From Pedobacter sp. ASV19 (GTDB lineage: Bacteria > Bacteroidota > Bacteroidia > Sphingobacteriales > Sphingobacteriaceae): a stretch of 34,440 nucleotides of DNA. Positions 6,411-16,400 of this stretch are shown here, in pieces; the stretch's first letter is position 1, and every line of letters begins with the position of its first letter. A program made the translations under genes and the position numbers. Under the pieces are notes generated by a model, which saw only the letters and a list, made by a program, of their open reading frames with translations, had not been told where the DNA came from and did no database searches. The stretch lies in assembly GCF_016429005.1 (NCBI RefSeq), contig NZ_JAELTV010000026.1, positions 1 to 34,440 of the forward strand, in the 5' to 3' direction.

Positions 6411-7184
6411 TCAATGGATACAGCCGATATACACCGTACCAAAAGTAGCCTTGGCGGCTGCCGCCAGCTCGGGCGAACAAAATTTCGAAATAAACAAACC
6501 AGCATCGCCAACCTGCATAACAGCATCGATAAACTGATCGCCAGTCTGAGGATTGGAATTACCTTCATTAAAAATTGAATACCTCAAAGACGCAAACAAC
6601 TCGAAGCTGAGCTCAATTTCATCATCAGGGTCATATCCAGAATCAGGGCCAGCTTTCACCATCTTGTCAATCAGTCCCATATCGCATTTCAGCCGGACTG
6701 ATGCGGTATGTGCGACCAGGTCGGCCAACTGTATACCCCTGATCAGCCTGGAATCCTGCTCAGGAAAAAAATTGGCGTCAATTCCAGTTGCTTTAAAAGA
6801 TGAGAGCGCAGCATTCTCGGAGGAAAAAAGTCCTTGGTCCATAAATACCGAAATCGGTGTGTTTATTTTGTTCACATCAATAAACTGTGCTATCGCAAGC
6901 AGGCACTCTTCTCCAGCTTTTTCTCTATGTGTTCTTGGTAATACGACAACCCCATAGCGGCAATGCTCATGAATGAGGCTACGAAGTTTGATCCTAAAAT
7001 CTCTCAATTCGGGACTTTTCGAATAATTCGCCGAACTTTTATATTCAAATTTATCCGGATCTAGCCCGTTAGCCAGCATTAGACCGACAATTTGTTGCTC
7101 TATATCATCTGGTGCAGATACACAGGCACATAACACAAATCCCGCCTCATCGTGGACGCTGTCATCTACATAAAAATTAGCCAT
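6411..7184 (-). CDS. DUF3800-like protein
   Basis: 257 aa. DUF3800 proteins have an RNase H-like fold and are frequent in defence islands and phages; no activity is firmly established. The hallmarks here are an N-terminal strand with acidic residues (NFYVDDS, D7/D8), a lysine in the middle (FEYKSS, K49), a second strand with aspartate (ISVFMDQG, D116) and the C-terminal helix motif IQLADLVAH (Q152, D155), matching the family pattern DES...D...QLADL. It is the last gene of the minus-strand run, 107 bases after the caspase-like gene, and is followed by a strong terminator. It may be an accessory nuclease of that module or an independent gene. Confidence 0.7.
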   Translation of the reverse strand: MANFYVDDSVHDEAGFVLCACVSAPDDIEQQIVGLMLANGLDPDKFEYKSSANYSKSPELRDFRIKLRSLIHEHCRYGVVVLPRTHREKAGEECLLAIAQFIDVNKINTPISVFMDQGLFSSENAALSSFKATGIDANFFPEQDSRLIRGIQLADLVAHTASVRLKCDMGLIDKMVKAGPDSGYDPDDEIELSFELFASLRYSIFNEGNSNPQTGDQFIDAVMQVGDAGLFISKFCSPELAAAAKATFGTVYIGCIH

Positions 7185-7291
7185 GAGTCCTCTATTATTA
7201 ATAAAATATGAGATTAAAACCTTTTCGGGAACGGAATCTTCCTATTATCTACAGCAGCCAATCCACAAAGCACCTGGTTAACCCCCAATCA

Positions 7292-8638
7292 TTATCCAAG
7301 ATGCAATTTAGCAGCGTGAATATCAATTTTTTTAATGGGTATATTGACTTCGCCTAGCGCCTTGAAAGCATGTGGGAGACAATTATGAAACCAGATGGTC
7401 AAAACAGTCTCAGTGAAAGTATAAGGAAGATCGTGGCAATCGTACTCTTCCAGACAGCCAATTACAATCTCCCGAGCATCTTCTTCAGCATATGTTGAAA
7501 GGAGATACTTCAGATATTCCTTCAAATTCAGGTGCTCTTCATAAGAAAGAATGTTGAACAGTGCAAGCCAGCGATCTGGAGAAAAAGCAAAATTCAGCGC
7601 ATAAAAGTAGTAGTTAGGATGCATAGCCCCCATCTCAGAATAATGGCTAAATTGAATGCTCAACAGTTTATCATCAAAATATTTGATCGTATATCCCACC
7701 GTTAGCTCAAAACCATTAATGCCACTCCTTTCAATAGCCCAATCCAAATCCTGTTGGACAAATTCCCTTGCATCTTTAATGATGCTATGACCTAGCGATT
7801 GGATAAGGCCGTTAATGAATGTATTGGAAAACCGACTATTTTGGTTGAAGAACGGCACCTTTATATTACTGGTGATCTGCACTTCCTGCGGAAGGTCCAA
7901 ACTGAGTTGTAAATCCTGATAGGTTACGTCCGTGCTGGGGGCCTGCAAAGCAAAGCTGAAACTTCCTCCCCTATGGCCCGAACCTGTCAAGGCACCAAAA
8001 ATTGGTGTCTGGATCGCCCCTGCATCAAAATCCAAAATAACCTGTTCGGAAAAATCATTGAAGGTAAGCATCGCTTTGATATTTGCAATCAGTACTTTTT
8101 GAATAGAAAGGTTGAACTGACTATGCTGCCCCTCCCCGTCTGATACTTTTTCTATTCCCCCTGAAGTAAGTGCCTGCCGCGAGACCTTGGAATCCAAAGC
8201 GGCAAAACCACCTCCCCTGAAAGTCTCGAAAATAGCACCAGAAAAACAACTGTCAGAAATCAGCGCAATATGTTTTGCAGGAGAAACCTTTAAAAAATCA
8301 TTCAATGTGGAAATGTTAAACCAGCTGGTAATGTTATTTTTCTTAGAATCCGAACACATCCAGTAGGAACCGCCAATGGTGGGATGATATTCACCGTGAC
8401 CAGCAAAATAAATCAAAAGGCTATCATCCGGCATCGCGTTTATGATCTGATCATAAAGATTGTAATAAATGGCTGTAAGCGTAGTGGATTCCACTGAAGA
8501 AAAAAGCTCGATATTCTCGAATTTATATTTTTGTGTCAGGATATCAATTACTGCGTTTACATCGGCAACACAATTGCTCAAGTCAGGAATCTGAGGGTCA
8601 TTATAATGATTGATAGCAATCGCTATGAGTCTATTCAT
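7292..8638 (-). CDS. Caspase-like protease with RsiV/DUF3298-like C-terminal domain
   Basis: 448 aa. Residues 1-230 form a caspase-like (peptidase C14) domain: LIAIAINHYNDP, a DV.A....L helix, LLIYFAGHGEY with catalytic His81, then IALISDSCFSGAI with catalytic Cys131. The dyad is intact, so an active cysteine protease is expected. Residues about 245-370 read like a DUF3298/RsiV-type domain: SINGFELTVGYTIKY-like strands followed by GAMHPNYYFYALNFAF, matching the GGAH.N.......NFDL pattern. RsiV in Bacillus is an extracytoplasmic lysozyme sensor; no signal peptide or membrane segment is seen here. The gene overlaps the small ORF upstream by 8 bases and lies in the same run as the glycosyltransferase-STAND gene. 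It is probably a suicide effector protease. Confidence 0.85.
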   Translation of the reverse strand: MNRLIAIAINHYNDPQIPDLSNCVADVNAVIDILTQKYKFENIELFSSVESTTLTAIYYNLYDQIINAMPDDSLLIYFAGHGEYHPTIGGSYWMCSDSKKNNITSWFNISTLNDFLKVSPAKHIALISDSCFSGAIFETFRGGGFAALDSKVSRQALTSGGIEKVSDGEGQHSQFNLSIQKVLIANIKAMLTFNDFSEQVILDFDAGAIQTPIFGALTGSGHRGGSFSFALQAPSTDVTYQDLQLSLDLPQEVQITSNIKVPFFNQNSRFSNTFINGLIQSLGHSIIKDAREFVQQDLDWAIERSGINGFELTVGYTIKYFDDKLLSIQFSHYSEMGAMHPNYYFYALNFAFSPDRWLALFNILSYEEHLNLKEYLKYLLSTYAEEDAREIVIGCLEEYDCHDLPYTFTETVLTIWFHNCLPHAFKALGEVNIPIKKIDIHAAKLHLG

Positions 8639-8813
8639 ATTCTTTCAACTTTCGATATAGGCTAAACTTTAATATCCTTACTTTCGGGAGATGAAACGAC
8701 GCCGCCTCCTGCATCTGCTTTAACCCCGTTAGTTTAAGATTTGGTCTGTATGTTTCGATCAGACTTGTATCGCCTAAAATAGCAAAATAATCAATCACGA
8801 ATTGACCTTTCAT
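8631..8813 (-). CDS. Small hypothetical protein overlapping the caspase gene
   Basis: 60 aa from the ATG at 8811-8813 (a TTG at 8825 would add four residues). It is basic and probably helical, and its C-terminus reads KFSLYRKLKEYE. The stop at 8631-8633 lies inside the caspase-like gene, an 8-base overlap that suggests translational coupling. It begins 75 bases after the STAND gene ends. I do not recognise it. It may be an adaptor or regulator linking the STAND and caspase proteins, or a chance ORF; the overlap favours a real gene. Confidence 0.5.
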   Translation of the reverse strand: MKGQFVIDYFAILGDTSLIETYRPNLKLTGLKQMQEAASFHLPKVRILKFSLYRKLKEYE

Positions 8814-8888
8814 TTTTCGGTCCAATATCGCTCATCTGTCATCTAACTGATCCATTTTTGGAATTCCAATCCGTTAATAAAAGTCCGT

Positions 8889-11800
8889 TTACAGTAAACT
8901 GAGATCTTCCAAGGTATCCAACAATTTAAACTGGATATCATCTTCGTCGATAACCTGTTTGGCCTTTTCGTAAAATTCTTTGGATTTATCTTTATCTCCC
9001 AAACTTTCGTAGTAGTTCCGAAATAGTAGAGCAGTTCCACATTGCGTTACCTCATCAACAACAGTGGGGTTTTCTGCTTCCAGAGCCAGCATTCGATCAT
9101 AAAGGGATAGTGCTGCTTCTGTATCAAAATTTGCTAAATGGAATTCTATGCCTTTTTTAAAAGTCATCCAGATCAAATTTGCAGTACACTCAGTCAGGTC
9201 ATGCCTTTTCAGCAGCCCTTCTACCTTGACTAAAATCAATTCAGCCACGCTCCGATCCCGAAAAAAAACAGGCTTTAAAAGTCTTTCCTGCGACGCTGTC
9301 CATTCCTCGATAGCTTCTGGCGATGCAATGGATAATGCAAGTTTATGGTAATCCTCCAAAATATTCACCGGGGAACTGTTATTAATAAGTGAAAACCGTA
9401 CCATATTTTCCATGGCTAAAAAGAATTTCCATTGGTTTTCAACCGTTGAATCTTGCTCGAATAAAAACCTAACCCTCTCAAAATTAAAGAATACCTTTTG
9501 CGGATCGTTTTCAATCAGTGCCATTTCCAGCAATATATTCCGCATATTGCTCTCGTCCGGATGACATACTGGATCTTGAGCAGATGAAATCGGATGTTTT
9601 ATTGTAAAGGCCTCTGCCCGCTCAAACTCTCTTGCTGAATAATCTAAAATTCTGGCCTGGTTTTCCAGCTTCATCGTCAATTCCAACGTTCCAGCATTCC
9701 GATGGACGGCATGCATTCTTCTCATCGATGATCGAAAGTGGTCAAACTTAGTTCTTTCTCGCAGCCCACTGTAATGTTTGCCCAATCTGAAAAATGTGTA
9801 ACAGCAATCCAGCGCAAGTCCATTCTCCCACAACTCACTTTCTCCAAGTTCACTGAGCTCCGCTGAATACTCACCTGCCAGCGTATCGTGATCATTTCTT
9901 GCAGCTGTCTCCAGCATACCGCATAATAACCTGACCTTAAATGAATTGTAGCTTTCTGATTCAGATATCAACTGATAGGCATATTGTAAACTATCAGCCA
10001 GTTCAGGACTTTCCAGTCCCTCCCCAGAAACCATGTTAATAATTTTGGCCTCGAAAATTCCAAATAAATCGTCCTTGGATTCAAATGCGTTACCCAGGGA
10101 TAAAGGTGAAATTAATGCTTGAATGTCATCTCCCGGGAAGCGTTGGACGTATTCCTTCAAAAAAGCTTTTGTGCTTTGCGGATTTATTCTCCAGGCCAGA
10201 TTCAGAATTTTGTCGAGTCCAGATATTTTTTGAAGGACATTGGTTGGTGCAACAAATTCCAAGCGGACAAAGTAAATGCCAAGGTCAATTGGTTGCCTCG
10301 GGTAAACTTCACCCAAATTGTACATACCCAATTGTTGCAATAGGTCTGCATTGACATTGGTAGGAAAAAGTGCTGGTTCATCACCAATAATCTGGATCAG
10401 ATTACCCGCATCTATTTTCCCAACTATATTAATAAAAGCCACCAGTCGCTTATGGGTAATGATCTCCTGCAATGAAAGCCGACTCATATTCCATACCCGT
10501 TCCTTGTCTAGGTCCAGACTGGTTTTGACCACGTCGGATCCCTCAATTGTGTCATTCTGCGCGATATTAGTCATGCCCATCAGCGCGTAGAGTGGCAGGT
10601 TATGATGATCATTACCAGTGAGCAAATGCTCAATTTCAATGACGCTTTTTGTTTGTAGCTTGTCAGTATCTGCCTTAAAATTTTGTATTAATTCGATTAG
10701 GCCTGACTTCGAAAGAGGACCGATTTGGAGCGGAGCACTTTTAAATGGAGATCTTATTGTACCCGCTGATATGGAATTAGATATGGACTGCCACGAGTTA
10801 TCCACAAACGCTCTTTCAACGACCAGAATACGTATCTGCTTATCATCTAAGCTTGTTTTTTGACTGCATAATCTAAGTATTCTTTGGATTTCAGCAGCGT
10901 GCATATGTGCTTCATCAATGACGATCAACGTATCATGAGCGGGAACCCAATTTTGAAAATCAAAGGTGGTGGTAGGTTCTAAAAACCCGGCATTCCAGCC
11001 GCCATTCTCGATAAGTTTAATAGCCAATTCAAGAGCGACCCTGCTTTTGCCCGATCCTGCAGGTCCATTTAACGACCACCATTCAAAAAATTCCCTGCTC
11101 TCTGCAAATTCAATAAGGTCCTGGAGCTCGTTTTGCCTACCGCTCAATAACCAGGAACGGCTTCTGAAAGCGAATGGGTCCGGAGCTCCATAAAATCCAT
11201 TGTCGAGTACTGGCTGATTCTTTCCTTGCCTATTGAGTTTAGCCACGACAGCTATCAACTCCTGCCTTGGATCATGCTCAGGCCCGTTCAAGATAGCCTG
11301 CTGATCCAACTCTACAATTTTTAAAAATTCGTTTGCAGAGTTTTTCCAGGTATAGCCATCTAAAAGTTTATCCCGCAACCTAAGTATACCAGATTTGAAA
11401 TGCGCGGAATTGTTACGGACGGTATCAAAAGCCTTTTTAACTGATGCAATATCCTGTTCATTGGTTTCTTCACTATCGCTCCCTGCAACCGAAACCGAAA
11501 CAACACCAAAGTCCTCAAATGCCGCATCGCCGATAATGCTTTCTAGAAACTGATAAAGTCCCGTATTGATCGATAAGATCAGCGGCACGCCTGCCGATAT
11601 CGCTTCCAAACCGACCAGGCCAAAACCCTCATGAACTGAAAGCATCAAACAGACACTGTGCCCTGAAAGCAGGGTAATAAGTGCCTCCCGGTTACTTTCG
11701 TATTCACGCACAACAATATTGTTATATCCCGAAACGGTACCTTCAATTGCTTTGGTCTTAAACTCTAATGCTTCCTCTGGTTGCGAGGTTCCGATGACGT

Positions 11801-12524
11801 TTAAGGTAGAGTCGTCATACCCACCCTCGATTTCCAGGTTATGTGCAACAAATGCCTTAGCAGCGAGTAACATTTGTTTAAGAGCATCATTTCGACGATC
11901 ATATCTGCCAAATGTAATTGCCCTAAATTTCCCGGGAAGATCACTAACCGTACAATGTGATAAACCAGGATTGAGTTGATAGACATCTATGCTGTTCCCC
12001 CGTTTGGTCTTTGCAGACGAAAAAAGCTTAGGACCGATAGCAATGACCAGGTTTGCCTGCTGAATATTTCCTTCCTGCGAAATAAATTTTAAATTATTCT
12101 GCAGTACATCTGGATCCACCTTCATATTGATATAAGATTCGTAATCCATATGATGTACAAAAATTGAACGGCCCAAAGTACCTGTCAACTCATGAAGCCG
12201 GATCGCATTGTGACCCGTAAACACGTCATGTCCCACACAATAAGAATCGGTCAAATCTGCCAGCCCGTTTAAAATTTCCTTAATCGCTATCCATTGATCG
12301 GTAGGATAAGCAAGCCCGTCGCCGCCTACAGACTTGAGGATTATGTTGTGATCAGCCGCCTGATTTTCATTATCAGAGGTCACCGGGGCGGAGCTGATAC
12401 ACAAAACGCCCAGGTTTTTCTGCGCGCTAGCGTCTCCGATAGCGCAAACCAGATCATGGTTTAGGGAGTTGATCCCTCCGTGGATATGCCCCCATGCGGG
12501 AACTAAAAAAATCAGATAAGTCAT
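8889..12524 (-). CDS. Glycosyltransferase (GT-B)-STAND NTPase-TPR fusion
   Basis: 1211 aa. Residues 1-405 read as a family GT4-type GT-B glycosyltransferase: LIFLVPAWGHIHGGINSLN, FVHHMDYES, QQANLVIAIGPKL, ITFGRYDRRND (the GR.d.rK region), and VHEGFGLVGLEAISAGVPL with the donor-binding E-x7-E pair (E299, E307). Residues 455-720 are a STAND-type NTPase: Walker A GPAGSGKS (487-494), Walker B TLIVIDEAH (532-540), sensor strand RILVVERA. Residues 720-1211 are helical, with TPR-like units near the end (AALSLYDRMLALEAENP, then KSKEFYEKAKQVI). This is the layout of a STAND immune switch with a sugar-transfer domain in the effector position. All key glycosyltransferase and NTPase motifs look intact. 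No membrane segment. The caspase-like gene follows on the same strand. Confidence 0.88.
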   Translation of the reverse strand: MTYLIFLVPAWGHIHGGINSLNHDLVCAIGDASAQKNLGVLCISSAPVTSDNENQAADHNIILKSVGGDGLAYPTDQWIAIKEILNGLADLTDSYCVGHDVFTGHNAIRLHELTGTLGRSIFVHHMDYESYINMKVDPDVLQNNLKFISQEGNIQQANLVIAIGPKLFSSAKTKRGNSIDVYQLNPGLSHCTVSDLPGKFRAITFGRYDRRNDALKQMLLAAKAFVAHNLEIEGGYDDSTLNVIGTSQPEEALEFKTKAIEGTVSGYNNIVVREYESNREALITLLSGHSVCLMLSVHEGFGLVGLEAISAGVPLILSINTGLYQFLESIIGDAAFEDFGVVSVSVAGSDSEETNEQDIASVKKAFDTVRNNSAHFKSGILRLRDKLLDGYTWKNSANEFLKIVELDQQAILNGPEHDPRQELIAVVAKLNRQGKNQPVLDNGFYGAPDPFAFRSRSWLLSGRQNELQDLIEFAESREFFEWWSLNGPAGSGKSRVALELAIKLIENGGWNAGFLEPTTTFDFQNWVPAHDTLIVIDEAHMHAAEIQRILRLCSQKTSLDDKQIRILVVERAFVDNSWQSISNSISAGTIRSPFKSAPLQIGPLSKSGLIELIQNFKADTDKLQTKSVIEIEHLLTGNDHHNLPLYALMGMTNIAQNDTIEGSDVVKTSLDLDKERVWNMSRLSLQEIITHKRLVAFINIVGKIDAGNLIQIIGDEPALFPTNVNADLLQQLGMYNLGEVYPRQPIDLGIYFVRLEFVAPTNVLQKISGLDKILNLAWRINPQSTKAFLKEYVQRFPGDDIQALISPLSLGNAFESKDDLFGIFEAKIINMVSGEGLESPELADSLQYAYQLISESESYNSFKVRLLCGMLETAARNDHDTLAGEYSAELSELGESELWENGLALDCCYTFFRLGKHYSGLRERTKFDHFRSSMRRMHAVHRNAGTLELTMKLENQARILDYSAREFERAEAFTIKHPISSAQDPVCHPDESNMRNILLEMALIENDPQKVFFNFERVRFLFEQDSTVENQWKFFLAMENMVRFSLINNSSPVNILEDYHKLALSIASPEAIEEWTASQERLLKPVFFRDRSVAELILVKVEGLLKRHDLTECTANLIWMTFKKGIEFHLANFDTEAALSLYDRMLALEAENPTVVDEVTQCGTALLFRNYYESLGDKDKSKEFYEKAKQVIDEDDIQFKLLDTLEDLSLL

Positions 12525-12666
12525 AGGATTGAGGCATATCGCAAGTCAAACCGATGAAAACTTCGGGAGAATCGCAATTCGTAAAAGTCGTACATTTCAA
12601 ACAAAATGGCAAAAAGAAACAAGAAAATAACTTAATCAATTGAAGACTCAGGTCATTGATACCTCA

Positions 12667-13452
12667 TCAAAACCGAACCATCAACGTCCTTTTCTCAGAC
12701 AACTCATTCAACTTGCGCTGCCGTTCATGTTTGTAGTCGAACCAGGCATCAATCATGCCGACAAACCTGGACTGGTTAAAATACCAGTTATGTATTCCAC
12801 CATCTTCAAGCACAAGATAATCTCCAACAACATGCTGGGGCACGGAATTGAACAGGAATACGATCACTGAAGAGTAAACCTTTTCTAGCAGTGAATTCAA
12901 CTCCCTCAACGCATCGGTTCCTTCGTAACCCATAGTGCGGCCGGCAACTGCTTGCATCAATCTTTCCTCAATCTGGTGCGTAGAAGCATGGACATATTTA
13001 CAGAGAAAGCCGTAAAGCCTTCTCACAGAGTCCTTGAATTCTGCTTGCTGTGCCTCGTCAAGATAACTGATCGGCATTGCAGCAATCAAATTGATATTGG
13101 GTGAATTTAGCGTTTTATCGTATTTCTTTATCTGGCGTTCAAATTCCTCGCTAGGTGCTGATATCACGATAAAGTTCGCCATAAGGGCAAGTTCAAGCAG
13201 ATATCGAAGTTCTCTTTTACAATTGTTCATGAAACCCTGACGAGCCAAGTGTTCCACCGAAGTAATTGACTGGATAAGATCGTCAAAAACGCGCAGGATA
13301 AAGTTCTTCCGTGCGGATTCAGAATCTCTCGCGGTATCCATATAACAGTACAGCAGACACTCGATCATGCTCACCCTCATGGACACCATTTTTTCTAACT
13401 CGGCTTTATATTCCGGAGAGTTGAGCTCCGCGTAGATGTCTTCTTTGTTCAT
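12667..13452 (-). CDS. Helical HEPN-like protein coupled to a STAND gene
   Basis: 261 aa, predicted all-helical. It has the pattern CKRELRYLLELALMANF (residues 79-95) and RRLYGFLCKYVHAS (144-157), the R...Y..L...VH.S signature seen in several HEPN/DUF5677-like helical proteins. The R-N-x3-H ribonuclease motif of active HEPN toxins is not present, so catalytic function is uncertain. Its ATG is only 5 bases after the stop of the REase-STAND gene, so the two are coupled. It is the last gene of that run; 142 bases separate it from the glycosyltransferase-STAND gene. It may regulate or be activated by the upstream STAND protein. The family assignment is tentative. Confidence 0.6.
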   Translation of the reverse strand: MNKEDIYAELNSPEYKAELEKMVSMRVSMIECLLYCYMDTARDSESARKNFILRVFDDLIQSITSVEHLARQGFMNNCKRELRYLLELALMANFIVISAPSEEFERQIKKYDKTLNSPNINLIAAMPISYLDEAQQAEFKDSVRRLYGFLCKYVHASTHQIEERLMQAVAGRTMGYEGTDALRELNSLLEKVYSSVIVFLFNSVPQHVVGDYLVLEDGGIHNWYFNQSRFVGMIDAWFDYKHERQRKLNELSEKRTLMVRF

Positions 13453-13457
13453 ATGGA

Positions 13458-16400
13458 TTAGTTCTCTTTATCGACCTTGGAGCTGTATTCAATAGCCTGG
13501 TAAAATGATGAGCGAAAAGTATCTTTCCTGCGCCGCATGACTTTGTCCCAGTCACCATCCTCTGGATAATAGTCGCGTTCTCCCCATATAATCTGGAACA
13601 TCGTCAGCTCGTTATCTACAAGATATTGCTTCAACAGATCCCGCCTAAGGTAGGTGAAAGTCTCCTGGTCCACATACTCCACTTCGTAGCTGTAATTGAA
13701 ACAGGCCAGTAGTCCATCCGAATCTAGAAGATCGGTACTGTGCTGTGGGCTGGACAATTCCAGTTCATCAATCAAGTCCTTGCACAGGTAAACCTTTCCC
13801 ATATGGTATCGCACCGGAACGAAAACCTCAATTTCATCCTCTACAGGTTCAATTTCCTGCTTGGTAAACTTTTCCTCCAACACTTCGATACCCATTCGCT
13901 CCAGCGCTTCTTCGATGGTTTCCTGTTGATCTCCGTTCTCTTTCCTGAACTTCACCAAATGCTCGTGATAAGCGGAAGAAGCAGTCCGGGGCAGGAAGAT
14001 TACCCGAACATTGTCTACAACAGACTTCCAAAGCAGATCAGATTCGTCTTCAGAAAGCCGTTCTCCATTTTGGATCAGCGCCAGTCTGGTATATTCGTTT
14101 TCCACAGGCCGCTCCGAAAGGCTGTAACGCCACTGTTTCCATTCGTTGTGCGGGATACTTTCTCCATCTGGAACCTCCGAAGCGAGCACATGCTCAGTAT
14201 AGGGAATAGCATTGGCAGCCCTGCCAAGTTCAGTTTCATCACAGAACGCCATCCGGGCTTTGGATAGCTCAACGTTTTTCACAAACACAGTGTCTATCTT
14301 GAAATAGAACTGCCGCTGGGCAGACTTATCGTGCTGATGAACCAGTGAATCCATCAAAATCCAGTCTCCCGCTTTTCCCTGGAAATCATCCCTTTGCAGA
14401 AAGTCCGAAAGGTCCGGAACAGCGGTATCAGTGCCCCAGGCCTCCAGCGAAACCTGGGTATCTATAAAATTTCTCACTTCAAATCGCTCCTGAGGCATGT
14501 AATCCTCATCCAGTTCATCAATAGCCATCGGATCATAATTCGGTTTGAACGTCCGCAAGTAGCCCATGTCCTGGTAATTTTCAAACGAATCCCTGGAATC
14601 CAAAAAACCGCAATATTCCTGGAAGGCGATATCGATGTATTTATCAGCATAGCGATCAGTCTCAGAAAACTCCCCGCCCCAATGCTTGCTATTTGCAATC
14701 TTTTTGTCCAGTTCCCCGAAGCGTTCAAACTCATATCCCAGCTGATAGGCCCGCCAGCGCAGCTTAGCCTGTATAGCCAGGTATTCTGGAGTTTTGTTAA
14801 AATCTGATCCCAACCCCCTGTAAATACGCGGCATCTTTTCCTTATTAAAATAGTAATCTATCAATGAGTTGCCGTCGCGGTATTCATCTTCATTAGGATC
14901 TTCCGACTCCTGCCAAACAACAATCCCCAGGTTTTCTAAGCCCTGTAAGACCTGGTCCAGATCAATTGAATCACCGATCTCTGGAACTTTTTTAACCAGC
15001 GTCCTCAAAGTCTGAACACAATAGTTGCGTATCCCCAAGTGATTGGTAGCAAAACGACCATTAGGGCTGAGTATCTGATCACGGAGAAACTCAGCCAATT
15101 CCCTCAGATCACCCCTGATACCCTCCAAACGGCCTTTGACCAGATAAATCGTAGCAGTATACAGCGCTCCGCACATCCATTCAAAAACAGCAGGATCTCC
15201 AATTGCAGCCGCTGAATAGAACTGCTCAAAAAATAATTTTGGCAAACTGATGCCCATGGCGAACAAAGCACCACCGGATTTTTCCTTTAGGCTTCTATTG
15301 GTCGTGGTTAGCGACCATTTCAGAAATTCTGCCACCAGGACTATCTTTTCGAGTTGCTCTTTGGTATGCTCAGGGAAGGAAAGAAGTTCCTCGAACTCCA
15401 TAACAAGTTCCTCCATAAAACTTTCCCTCAAACTGCCGCGAAGGTATTCGCTCCAAAGACTATCCCGCTGGTTCATGGCCATTTTTGACAGCTGAGATGC
15501 CCAGAAATTGAAATTAAAGGGATGATTGCTGACGAACAACACCCCCTCGGCAAAGGCGAACATTCTCACAAAGTTATTCGGGTTTTCAGCCAGCTCGCGT
15601 AAAAAATCAACTTGTGCAGCAGGAATATATGCTGGAGAGAGCAATAGCGTTGCCTGGATAGATTTGGAAAAAACATGAGATTCCACCGAACTCATTTTTT
15701 TCCGATTGGTCGAAAAAAGATCATGCAGGAATACCTGCTTTTTGATCGGCAATAGACTACAGATCCCTTCCAGAATGTCCTCATGATTGGGATGGAGGTG
15801 CTGATAGTCATCTCCCACCAGGAGTTTGGCCTGATCACTCGCAAAGAACACCGCGAAATCATCGGTTACCTCCAAAAGGTGTTTAGCGATAAAATACCCA
15901 GCCAAAAGATCATAAGTCAAATGGACATGTTCTTCCCCATCATTCCAATTGCGGACAAACAGCAGCTCCTCATCCAACAGCGCCTTGGTCACCGAATGCT
16001 GGTAATCATCTACCATCTTGCCATCGGCCATCACCATCAGGTCCTCCAGCGGTATCGCACGCTGGTGCTGTTCCCAAAGTTGTTGACCCAATTTATCCAG
16101 CACCCTGGAAGCGAGCTTTTTGTTGGCAGCGGTAGGCGGTAACTTTCCCGCCTTCTGAATCCTTCGAAAAACGTTTGCATCGCAAAGCGCTACAAAATCC
16201 TCAAAAATCTGATATATCGAATCAAAGCCCAGCGTAACCTGTTTAAGTTCACTACGCACACTGTTTACCGATTCGCAGAAAAGCTTCAGGTACAAAGGTT
16301 TGGTAAATCGTTCCAGTGAAAGAAAAGAAAGATCTGCCTGGATCTTATAATGCCTGAAATAGGTTTTGACCAGCTTTTTCTTATCCTCGTGGTTGGTAAA

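Noticed and set aside
13740-14267. 175-codon plus-strand ORF inside the Avs-like gene
   Set aside because: It is antisense to the intact 1483-residue coding sequence and has no domain; long antisense frames are expected in genes of this size.
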